A stretch of DNA of 8,837 nucleotides. Origin: CAYJAD01 sp964371225 (lineage in GTDB: Bacteria > Desulfobacterota > Desulfovibrionia > Desulfovibrionales > Desulfovibrionaceae). The notes beneath the pieces were generated by a model. The model was not told the DNA's origin. It worked only from the letters and a program-made list of their open reading frames with translations, and searched no databases. Positions 1 through 5,542 of this stretch are shown here, piece by piece. The DNA lies in the NCBI GenBank assembly GCA_964371225.1, contig CAYJNA010000098.1:1-8837 (forward strand), written 5' to 3'. The position numbers were made by a program, and so were the translations under genes. Within the stretch, counting starts at the first letter, position 1; each line of letters starts with the position of its first letter.

Positions 1-815
1 TTGCCAAGGACAGTGAAATAGAAGATGTAAATGTGGGTAGCGTTAAGATGATGGCGTCTTTTTGTAAGCCGCGCGGTATACGCTTTATCCACATTTCCAC
101 GGTAAGTGTAGCCGGTGACCGCATAAATGACGTTCCAGCTCCTTCACAAAAGCTCACAGAAGATACCTTCTTTTTTGGTCAAGATGTGAGTAACCAATAT
201 GTGTATAGTAAATTTATGGCTGAGCGTGTGATATTTGAAGCCATGCAAGAAGGATTAGATGCTAAAATCATGCGTGTGGGAAATTTAGCCGCGCGTGAAA
301 GTGATGGGGAGTTTCAAATCAATTTCACTACCAATGCTTCAGCTGGTCGTTTACGCGCCTATAATGCTGTGGGAGCCTTTCCGCTGAGCGCCATGCAAAC
401 GCAAATAGAATTCTCTCCCATAGATAGCACAGCCAAGGCGGTGTTATTACTTGCACAAACGCCAGCAACCTGTTGTGTTTTCCATCCTTTTAACAATCAC
501 AGTGTATTCCTTGGGGATGTTATCTTAACTATGCGTCATCTTCATATGAATATTGAACTTGCAGAAGATGACGAATTCCAAAATAAGCTTACTGATGCCA
601 AGGGGGATAGTGAAAAAGCTCAAAAATTAACCACGCTGCTTGCCTATGAACAATATGGCGAATATGCCAATGCTGAGGCCATTGCAGTGGATAATGCGTA
701 CACAAGCCAAGTGCTCTATCGCATGGGTTTTGCGTGGCCAAACACCTCAACAAGCTACATTCATCAATTTTTACAGGCGCTTTCCACATTGGGCTTTTTT
801 GATGAGGGTAAATAA
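1..815 (+). CDS. Thioester reductase-like SDR domain, 3' end of a probably NRPS-like gene (partial at left edge)
   Basis: The reading frame is open from the window edge (first complete codon at base 3) to the TAA at 813-815, giving 270 visible residues. An in-frame GTG at 33 is not a credible start, because the protein already reads as domain sequence before it. The order of motifs fits the second half of an extended SDR of the NAD_binding_4/thioester reductase type: a beta strand ending HISTVSVAG, then the catalytic YxxxK as YVYSK (Tyr codon 198-200, Lys 210-212), then MRVGNL, and the C-terminal pattern LYRMGFAWP...FLQALSTLGFF. Such domains use NAD(P)H to release a carrier-bound acyl or peptidyl thioester as an aldehyde or alcohol. 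The dinucleotide-binding TGxxGxxG motif and any adenylation or carrier domains would lie left of the window, so the NRPS link is inferred. A stand-alone SDR is the alternative. It is coupled to the downstream exporter gene by a one-base overlap. Confidence 0.8.
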   Translation, partial: AKDSEIEDVNVGSVKMMASFCKPRGIRFIHISTVSVAGDRINDVPAPSQKLTEDTFFFGQDVSNQYVYSKFMAERVIFEAMQEGLDAKIMRVGNLAARESDGEFQINFTTNASAGRLRAYNAVGAFPLSAMQTQIEFSPIDSTAKAVLLLAQTPATCCVFHPFNNHSVFLGDVILTMRHLHMNIELAEDDEFQNKLTDAKGDSEKAQKLTTLLAYEQYGEYANAEAIAVDNAYTSQVLYRMGFAWPNTSTSYIHQFLQALSTLGFFDEGK

Positions 816-817
816 TG
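804..817 (+). promoter_or_regulatory. Ribosome binding site and stop/start overlap (TAATG) coupling the reductase and MATE genes
   Basis: GAGGG at 804-808 lies six bases before the ATG at 815-817, inside the last codons of the reductase gene. The stop TAA (813-815) and the start ATG share base 815. This arrangement predicts translational coupling and a common mRNA for the two proteins. Confidence 0.85.
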
Positions 818-2581
818 CAATCAAAAACATTTAAGCGAAATGGACATTTGCTAGAAAAAAAGTTTAAGGAATACCTTATTCCTACCACGCTTAGCGGTAT
901 GTCCATGATGATTGCTTGTATTGTAGATGGCATTATTGTGGGGCAAACCATGGGGGCCGACGCCATGGCTGCTGTCAATGTGGCAGAGCCCATTGTTATG
1001 TTCTTACAAATTGTGTTCATGCTTTTTGCTGCAGGCGGGGCAACGTTGGTGTCTGTTGCCAAAGGAGAGCGCGATAAAAATAAAGCCCATACCGCATTTA
1101 CTCTAAGCCTTGGCGGTATGTTCTTTGTTTCTCTTTTTTTCATAGGCGTGGGCATATTTTATATTGATGCATTAACAGGCGTAATTTGTAATAATGAAAC
1201 GTTGTTTACCTATACCAAGGAATATGTGCACGTACTTTTGTTAGGGGCGCCGCTCATGGTGCTTGTACCCGGCATGAGCTTTTTAATACGCGCAGATGGT
1301 CGTCCGCAACTTTCTGCGCAAATGCTCATTGTGGCAAATGTGATTAATCTTGGTATGGATTTTGTGTATATTTCCTTCTTCAACATGGGCATAGCTGGTG
1401 CGGCATTGGCTACAGTTACGGGCTATACTGTGGGGTGTATTTGGATACTGCGCTATTGGTTTTCCAAAGAGCGTACGTTAAAGATAATCTCCCTAACCAA
1501 GCAAAGGCTTGCTCTATTGGGGGAGATTTTTAGTTACGGGTCAGCCATAAGCGTCACCACGCTTTTGCTCTCGTTAAATATATTATTTATTAACCAAATT
1601 GTGCTTGCCTTAGGCGGAGCAAATGCCATGGCTGTGTTTACCGTGTGTAATTTTTCCATTGCGCTTATCTCCATGTTTATTACAGGCGCATCTGATACCA
1701 TGGTACCTTTGCTGGGCTTACTTTACGGCGAAAAAGATTGGAAGGGCACACGCTTTGTTTTTTTGCGCACCATGCTTGTGGTTATTATCTGTTGTGTAGC
1801 TTCCGCATTGCTACTTGAGCTGTTTCCTGTGGCTATTTTACGCGTGTTTAATGTGGTAGAGCCTAGCACTGTAAGCATGGGCATTGCGGCCTTGCGTATC
1901 TTTGCCTTAAGCCTCGTGGGTGTGGGTATTTCTTGCACGTTTATGTACTATTTGCAGGTGATGAAACATCCAAAGATAGCGGTTTTCATCTCGCTTTTGC
2001 GTGGGTTTGTACTGCTCTTACCCTTGGCATATCTGCTTTCCAATAGCTATGGTATTGAAGGGGTGTGGTGGGCCTATGTACTTGCCGAAACATTGACCTT
2101 ACTGCTTGCCGTGGCAGTATGTACATGGGTTTGGTATACCAATAAGGCGCGCTACGCTAACTGGATTTTAGAAGAAAAACCGGCGCAAAATGAAAAGGTA
2201 TATGATGTAAGCATAAATAGCGGTAGTGAAGAAGCTGTAGCCTTATCTCAAGGCTTAATTGCCTTTGGGAAAGAACATAACCTCTCAGCAAAGAACGCCA
2301 CTTTTCTTGGCTTACTTGCAGAAGAAGCCGCTGTAAATATTAGTCAATATAATAAAAATCAGCAAAATTTAACAATAGATGTGCTGTGCCGCATTGATGA
2401 AAAAAACATTTTATTAAGCCTGCGCGACGATGGCAAAGCCTTAGATATGTTTTCTGCCAAAGATGATGATAATTTGGTATTGGATAACATTACCGTCATG
2501 AAGAAAATAGCTAAAAAACTTGAGTACTCACGTACACTTGGGCTTAATAGCACGGTAATGCTTTTAGAAATAACTACGTAA
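815..2581 (+). CDS. MATE-family efflux transporter with C-terminal GHKL (RsbW-like) ATPase domain
   Basis: This is a 588-residue inner-membrane protein. Residues about 15-441 are a MATE transporter of some twelve hydrophobic segments, with the family signature near the N-terminus (VDGIIVGQ, residues 37-44, then AAVNVAEP, 52-59). Such pumps export cationic drugs or metabolites using a Na+ or H+ gradient. After a short charged linker, residues about 463-588 form a soluble domain like the histidine-kinase-type ATPases of the RsbW/SpoIIAB anti-sigma group. It has an N-box ExxxN (Glu504, Asn508), a G1 box DDGKA (538-542) and a C-terminal GLNSTVMLLE strand. A plain MATE protein is about 450 residues, so the extra 130 residues are a real fusion. 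The start is supported by GAGGG six bases upstream. Co-transcription with a reductase-type biosynthetic gene suggests export of that pathway's product. The ATPase domain may regulate the pump or bind a STAS-type partner. Both points are inference. Confidence 0.93.
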   Translation: MQSKTFKRNGHLLEKKFKEYLIPTTLSGMSMMIACIVDGIIVGQTMGADAMAAVNVAEPIVMFLQIVFMLFAAGGATLVSVAKGERDKNKAHTAFTLSLGGMFFVSLFFIGVGIFYIDALTGVICNNETLFTYTKEYVHVLLLGAPLMVLVPGMSFLIRADGRPQLSAQMLIVANVINLGMDFVYISFFNMGIAGAALATVTGYTVGCIWILRYWFSKERTLKIISLTKQRLALLGEIFSYGSAISVTTLLLSLNILFINQIVLALGGANAMAVFTVCNFSIALISMFITGASDTMVPLLGLLYGEKDWKGTRFVFLRTMLVVIICCVASALLLELFPVAILRVFNVVEPSTVSMGIAALRIFALSLVGVGISCTFMYYLQVMKHPKIAVFISLLRGFVLLLPLAYLLSNSYGIEGVWWAYVLAETLTLLLAVAVCTWVWYTNKARYANWILEEKPAQNEKVYDVSINSGSEEAVALSQGLIAFGKEHNLSAKNATFLGLLAEEAAVNISQYNKNQQNLTIDVLCRIDEKNILLSLRDDGKALDMFSAKDDDNLVLDNITVMKKIAKKLEYSRTLGLNSTVMLLEITT

Positions 2582-2600
2582 ATGCTCAATATATGCACCT

Positions 2601-2644
2601 CAAAATGGCGCTCCTTCAAAATTCGCTGAGGAAGTGCCATTTTG
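2601..2644 (+). terminator. Hairpin terminator after the MATE gene
   Basis: Twenty bases after the stop, an imperfect stem of about 17 pairs (arms 2601-2617 and 2628-2644, one C/A mismatch, two G-T pairs) closes a ten-base loop. The outer pairs are A-rich on the left and T-rich on the right (CAAAATGGC / GCCATTTTG), so the T-run on the + strand falls in the stem end. It probably ends the reductase-MATE operon, which faces the tRNA gene head-on. Confidence 0.7.
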
Positions 2645-2671
2645 TTGGCCCTATCTTTGGTGAAGAATCCC

Positions 2672-2711
2672 CAAAAGAAAAAGGGTTTAAAGCATTTTGC
2701 TCTAAACCCTT
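2672..2711 (-). terminator. Factor-independent terminator of tRNA-Asn
   Basis: Read on the - strand, AAGGGTTTA pairs with TAAACCCTT (arms 2681-2689 and 2703-2711), with an inner AGCA/TGCT extension. It is followed by TTTTTCTTTT (2673-2682, overlapping the stem base). It begins nine bases beyond the CCA end of the tRNA, as expected for a terminator of a single tRNA transcript. Confidence 0.85.
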
Positions 2712-2719
2712 GAACTTAC

Positions 2720-2795
2720 TGGCTCCCCGGGACGGACTTGAACCGCCAACCTAGTGATTAACAGTCACCCGCTCTGCCGATTGAGCCACCGGGGA
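2720..2795 (-). tRNA. tRNA-Asn (anticodon GUU)
   Basis: A 76-base gene on the - strand folds into a complete cloverleaf. It has acceptor TCCCCGG/CCGGGGA, D stem GCTC/GAGC, anticodon stem GGTGA/TCACT with loop CTGTTAA, T stem GGCGG/CCGTC with loop TTCAAGT, discriminator G, and an encoded CCA (complement of 2720-2722). The anticodon GTT is the complement of 2760-2762 and reads the Asn codons AAC and AAU. It stands alone with its own promoter and terminator. No integration scar or duplicated 3' end is visible beside it. Confidence 0.97.
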
Positions 2796-2823
2796 GTGTG
2801 TTACGCCACTCAGCGCAAGAGAA

Positions 2824-2852
2824 GTTCTATGGTATTAGGCCTTCAGAGTCAA
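2824..2852 (-). promoter_or_regulatory. Sigma-70-type promoter of tRNA-Asn
   Basis: On the - strand, TTGACT (complement of 2847-2852) and TAGAAC (complement of 2824-2829) are separated by 17 bases, close to the -35 and -10 consensus. The predicted start, near 2817, leaves about 20 bases of leader before the tRNA 5' end at 2795. An A/T-rich stretch just upstream of the -35 (about 2855-2885) could act as an UP element, as is common for stable-RNA genes. Confidence 0.75.
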
Positions 2853-2952
2853 GCTTTTTTATGAAAAAAATATTTATGTAGCTATTTATTTGAAATGTTA
2901 TGTTTTTTTCATATAGCGTATGCATAAATATAAAATCAATCTAGAGCTTTTA

Positions 2953-2986
2953 CTAAGTAGGTCGCCATAAATGAGTACTTAGGCGA
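2953..2986. repeat. Interlocking inverted repeats in the gene-free gap (first set)
   Basis: CTAAGTA (2953-2959) can pair with TACTTAG (2976-2982), and TCGCC (2962-2966) can pair with GGCGA (2982-2986). The two pairings cross each other, so the RNA could form one or the other, or a compact pseudoknot. The element lies in the 275-base AT-rich gap (2796-3070) between the tRNA and the tautomerase gene, which holds no credible coding region. Function is unknown. It may be part of the 3' end of the tautomerase transcript. Confidence 0.4.
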
Positions 2987-3029
2987 TACACCTTTTCATT
3001 TTTGTAGCTTTGTTCTTTTTAGCATTAGC

Positions 3030-3075
3030 CATGATAAGATACCTACACAGTATCATGTGTAGGGTGGTTCTTATC
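3030..3075. repeat. Hairpin overlapping the tautomerase stop codon, with a competing second pairing
   Basis: CCTACACA (3042-3049) and TGTGTAGG (3056-3063) form a perfect eight-pair stem with a six-base loop. It is enclosed by GATAAG (3033-3038) and CTTATC (3070-3075), and the latter includes the stop codon of the - strand gene. A second pairing, CATGATA (3030-3036) with TATCATG (3051-3057), crosses the first. On the - strand no T-run follows directly, so it is not a classical terminator, but it could end or stabilise the tautomerase mRNA. Confidence 0.5.
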
Positions 3076-3280
3076 CTTGTTTTTTGAGTCTATTAGCTAC
3101 AGTTTCTCCGCCAACACCCCAACTTGTGGTGGGCACTTCTTCAATAACAACCATAGTATTATTGGGGTTTTTCCCTAGTATACGCACCAGCATATCCGTG
3201 GTTTCTTTTATAATTTGTTCTTTTTGCGCTTCAGAAGGAGCTTGATCGCCGCCGGTTACTTTAATGTTGACAAAAGGCAT
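3071..3280 (-). CDS. 4-oxalocrotonate tautomerase-like small enzyme
   Basis: A 69-residue protein of the tautomerase superfamily, in which the initiator Met is removed so that Pro becomes the N-terminal catalytic base for keto-enol tautomerisation or related chemistry. Seen here are MPFVNIKV at the N-terminus, a helix (about 16-35), VVIEEV (44-49) and the family-typical WGVGGE (54-59), where Trp replaces Phe50 of 4-OT. Aligned by eye with classical 4-OT, the substrate-binding Arg11 falls at Pro15 and Arg39 at Met43, so the usual dicarboxylate substrate is unlikely. The start at 3280 is chosen because Pro2 must follow Met and because GGAGGA lies just upstream. The frame stays open further upstream only as low-complexity sequence. 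The protein should be cytoplasmic and oligomeric (hexamers or dimers in the family). It is divergent from the TRAP operon and is the only gene of its transcript seen here. The substrate is unknown. Confidence 0.88.
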   Translation of the reverse strand: MPFVNIKVTGGDQAPSEAQKEQIIKETTDMLVRILGKNPNNTMVVIEEVPTTSWGVGGETVANRLKKQG

Positions 3281-3283
3281 ACA

Positions 3284-3289
3284 TCCTCC
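3284..3289 (-). promoter_or_regulatory. Ribosome binding site deciding the tautomerase start
   Basis: GGAGGA on the - strand (complement of 3284-3289) ends three bases before the ATG at 3280-3278. It fixes the short start and places Pro as the second residue, as the catalytic mechanism requires. No convincing -35/-10 pair for this gene is visible further upstream. Confidence 0.85.
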
Positions 3290-3411
3290 AGTGGTGTTAA
3301 GGTTTTTACAGTATGTAAGGTTTTTTTGCTTCATGCATATGAGAGCGTACAGCAAGAAAAATAATTTTGTAAAGCTCCTTTTCACCTTATATGACATATT
3401 AATTTTTCTTA

Positions 3412-3441
3412 TTGTACTTTTTTTCTCATGCCTTCTATTAT
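3412..3441 (+). promoter_or_regulatory. Candidate promoter of the TRAP transporter operon
   Basis: TTGTAC (3412-3417) and TATTAT (3436-3441) with an 18-base spacer resemble a sigma-70 promoter. The -10 is near consensus and the -35 is weak. A start near 3448 would give a leader of about 70 bases before the permease ATG. The region is very T-rich, so chance matches are possible. Confidence 0.45.
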
Positions 3442-3465
3442 GCAAATTATGTCGTAATGGTTTGT

Positions 3466-3482
3466 CTCATGAAGAGCATGAG
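3466..3482. promoter_or_regulatory. Candidate operator: CTCATG-n5-CATGAG inverted repeat
   Basis: A six-base inverted repeat with a five-base centre lies just downstream of the candidate start site of the TRAP operon. A further half-site copy, TCTCATG, occurs at 3424-3430 within the promoter spacer, 41 bases away from the copy at 3465-3471 (about four helical turns). The placement suits a repressor, but the symmetry is short and no regulator gene lies in the window. Confidence 0.35.
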
Positions 3483-3518
3483 CAATGTGTTTTTTAACAA
3501 AATGAAAGTAGGTAGCCT

Positions 3519-5441
3519 ATGTTAAGTTCACCGTATTCAAAGCAACACCCCATTCATTTAACCCTCATAGAGCGTTTACAATACCCTGTACCGCGCTCCA
3601 TGGTGGCACCTTTAGTTTCTCTTATAGCTGTATCCATGGCCTTATTTCATCTGTACACAGGTGGCATGGGCACATTTACAGCTTTAATTCAACGCGGTGT
3701 ACACTTGTCTTTTGCTTTAGTGCTTATGTTTTTAACCATTCCCGGCATTAAAAATCAAAAAAACGCAGAAAACTTGCATGTTGTTGACATTATTTGGACC
3801 TGCTTGGCTGTGTTACCGGGGGCATATTTCTCACTGTATTTTAATGAAATTGCCGAGCGCGGCGGTATGGCCACCACTTTTGAAATTTATCTTGGTTGGG
3901 TTACCATTATAATGCTTTTAGAAGCTGTGCGTCGCGGCGTGGGCTTTCCCTTATTTTGCATTGGCATTGTGGCTATTTTATACGTATATTTTGGCCCTTA
4001 TTTACCGGGAATGTTAGAGCATCGTGGTTATAATTTAACCCGTATTTCTTATCAAATGTTTATGTCTGATTCTGGCATCATGGGAACGCCCTTGGGTGTG
4101 AGCGCCACCATTATTGCTCTGTTTATTTTATTTGGGAGCTTTTTAGAGCAATCCGGCGGGGCAAAGTACTTCATTGACCTTTCCGAAGCTCTCACAGGGC
4201 GTATGCGCGGTGGGCCTGCTAAGGCAGCTGTGTTGGCTTCCGGCCTTATGGGTACTGTTTCCGGTAGTGCTGTAGCCAACGTGGTTACCACCGGACACTT
4301 AACAATTCCTTTAATGATTCGTGCAGGGTATAGTAGAGTTTTTGCTGGTGCTGTGGAAGCTGTGGCTTCTTCCGGTGGGCAGTTGGCACCGCCTATCATG
4401 GGTGCGGCGGCTTTCTTGATGGCGGATATGACAGGTATTACTTATCGTAATATTGCTCTTGGTGCCATTATTCCTGCTGTTTTATTCTATGGTAGCCTTT
4501 TTATTGTGGTACATTTGGAGGCTTGCCGCCAAAATTTACAATCTGATACAGACCTTAGCGTAAAAATAGAAAATCGCGCGCATATGTTTATTCCTTTGGT
4601 TTTATTAATAGTTTTATTAAGCCTTGAATATTCTCCTACTTATGTAGGTTTTTGGACCATCGTGGGTATGGTAGCCATATCTTGGCTCAAGCCTTCCACA
4701 CGTCTCACACCGAGAAGAGTGTATAATGCTTTGGAAAGCGGCGCCCTTGGTATTTTGCCTGTAACGGCGGCTTGCGCCAGTGCTGGTATTGTGGTGGGGG
4801 CGGTGACGCTTACAGGCTTACCCATTAAGTTTTCCACCATGCTCATTGAAGCTTCTGGCGGTTCTTTAAGCATATTGCTTATCTTAACGATGCTTACCTC
4901 TTTGATTTTAGGCATGGGTTTACCCACAGCGCCAGCGTATATTTTGTTGGCTACACTTATTGGTCCAGCTCTTACAGGCCTTGGCGTGAACGTGTTAGCC
5001 GCCCATATGTTTATCTTCTTCTTTGGTGTGGTATCTGCCATTACACCTCCTGTAGCTTTGGCTGCTTTTGCTGCCGCGGGTATTTCTGGTGCCAAGCCTA
5101 ATGAAACGGGCTTTAAGGCCTGCTGGATTGGCATCATCACCTTTATTGTTCCTTATATGTTTGTGTATGAACCAGCTCTTGTGGGCGAAGGCAGCTTTAG
5201 CTCCATAGTTATTGCATTTAGCTTGGCTTGCATAGGTGTATGCGCCTTGGGCGTAGCGTTGACAGGCTATTTCGTACGCGTGTGCAATCCGTTTATTCGC
5301 TTGTTGGTAGGTGTGGGCGCCGTGCTTGTCTTGCACCCAGAGGTAATGAGTAGCCTTATAGGTATTGCCTTATTAGCTGTAGTCTTAGGTGTGCATGTGT
5401 ACGTGCTTAAGGATAAATCCGCTGCATATGCGGGTGCATAA
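3519..5441 (+). CDS. TRAP transporter fused permease (DctQM-type, TAXI class)
   Basis: This is a 640-residue polytopic inner-membrane protein that joins the small (DctQ-like, residues about 30-150) and large (DctM-like, from about 185) TRAP subunits in one chain. The length is usual for the fused TRAP permeases that work with TAXI receptors. Typical large-subunit signatures are visible: GTVSGSAVANVVTTGH (245-260), GGQLAPPIMGAAAF (286-299), GMGLPTAPAYIL (465-476) and SAITPPVALAAFAAAG (506-521). The last 80 residues are additional hydrophobic segments. TRAP systems use a Na+ or H+ gradient to import organic acids and similar solutes delivered by a periplasmic receptor. The ATG at 3519 has only a weak purine-rich site (GTAGGT, about 3508-3513) in front, so initiation may be modest compared with the receptor gene. 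The receptor gene follows after 101 bases and a hairpin. The substrate cannot be told from the permease. Confidence 0.95.
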   Translation: MLSSPYSKQHPIHLTLIERLQYPVPRSMVAPLVSLIAVSMALFHLYTGGMGTFTALIQRGVHLSFALVLMFLTIPGIKNQKNAENLHVVDIIWTCLAVLPGAYFSLYFNEIAERGGMATTFEIYLGWVTIIMLLEAVRRGVGFPLFCIGIVAILYVYFGPYLPGMLEHRGYNLTRISYQMFMSDSGIMGTPLGVSATIIALFILFGSFLEQSGGAKYFIDLSEALTGRMRGGPAKAAVLASGLMGTVSGSAVANVVTTGHLTIPLMIRAGYSRVFAGAVEAVASSGGQLAPPIMGAAAFLMADMTGITYRNIALGAIIPAVLFYGSLFIVVHLEACRQNLQSDTDLSVKIENRAHMFIPLVLLIVLLSLEYSPTYVGFWTIVGMVAISWLKPSTRLTPRRVYNALESGALGILPVTAACASAGIVVGAVTLTGLPIKFSTMLIEASGGSLSILLILTMLTSLILGMGLPTAPAYILLATLIGPALTGLGVNVLAAHMFIFFFGVVSAITPPVALAAFAAAGISGAKPNETGFKACWIGIITFIVPYMFVYEPALVGEGSFSSIVIAFSLACIGVCALGVALTGYFVRVCNPFIRLLVGVGAVLVLHPEVMSSLIGIALLAVVLGVHVYVLKDKSAAYAGA

Positions 5442-5450
5442 GAGTTTTAT

Positions 5451-5473
5451 GGGCTTAGGCGTGGCCTAAGCCT
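5451..5473 (+). other. Intercistronic hairpin between permease and receptor genes
   Basis: GGCTTAGGC (5452-5460) and GCCTAAGCC (5464-5472) form a perfect nine-pair stem with a three-base loop, ten bases after the permease stop codon. The following TTTAAATAAAATT is not a clean T-run. It may be a weak or partial terminator, or a stem that protects one end of a processed mRNA so that receptor and permease are made in different amounts. Confidence 0.6.
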
Positions 5474-5517
5474 TTAAATAAAATTATTGTGAGAAAAACT
5501 GGTAATAATATTTAACA

Positions 5518-5534
5518 GCCCTTAGGGGCGGAGG
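5518..5534 (+). promoter_or_regulatory. Strong ribosome binding site of the TAXI receptor gene, preceded by a small hairpin
   Basis: GGAGG at 5530-5534 lies eight bases before the ATG at 5543 and selects this start. A four-pair stem GCCC/GGGC (5518-5521 and 5526-5529) abuts it without masking it. The site is much stronger than that of the permease, consistent with the receptor being needed in excess. Confidence 0.75.
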
Positions 5535-5542
5535 TTTCCCAG

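Noticed and set aside
589..1155. Long - strand open frame across the reductase-MATE junction.
   Set aside because: It lies opposite two genes with clear family signatures, has no recognisable domain, and shows the composition of an antisense shadow. The same holds for the - strand frames opposite the permease (4052-5336).
2681..2795. tRNA-Asn as an integration (att) site for a mobile element.
   Set aside because: No integrase gene and no repeated tRNA 3' end is visible. The flanking genes look ordinary and match in composition.
3281..3445. Longer N-terminal version of the tautomerase (124 residues).
   Set aside because: It would bury the catalytic Pro inside the chain. The short start has GGAGGA in front and the expected Met-Pro beginning.
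3264..3497. A + strand open frame of 77 residues with a hydrophobic stretch, ending 21 bases before the permease start, which could be a small membrane protein.
   Set aside because: It overlaps the tautomerase start on the other strand and has no ribosome binding site at its ATG. Its hydrophobicity follows from T-rich DNA, and the candidate TRAP promoter lies inside it.
5485..5515. Possible promoter (TTGTGA ... TAATAA/ATTTAA) for the receptor gene.
   Set aside because: Spacing is wrong for the best -10 match and the AT-rich region makes chance matches likely. Expression from the permease promoter explains the layout.
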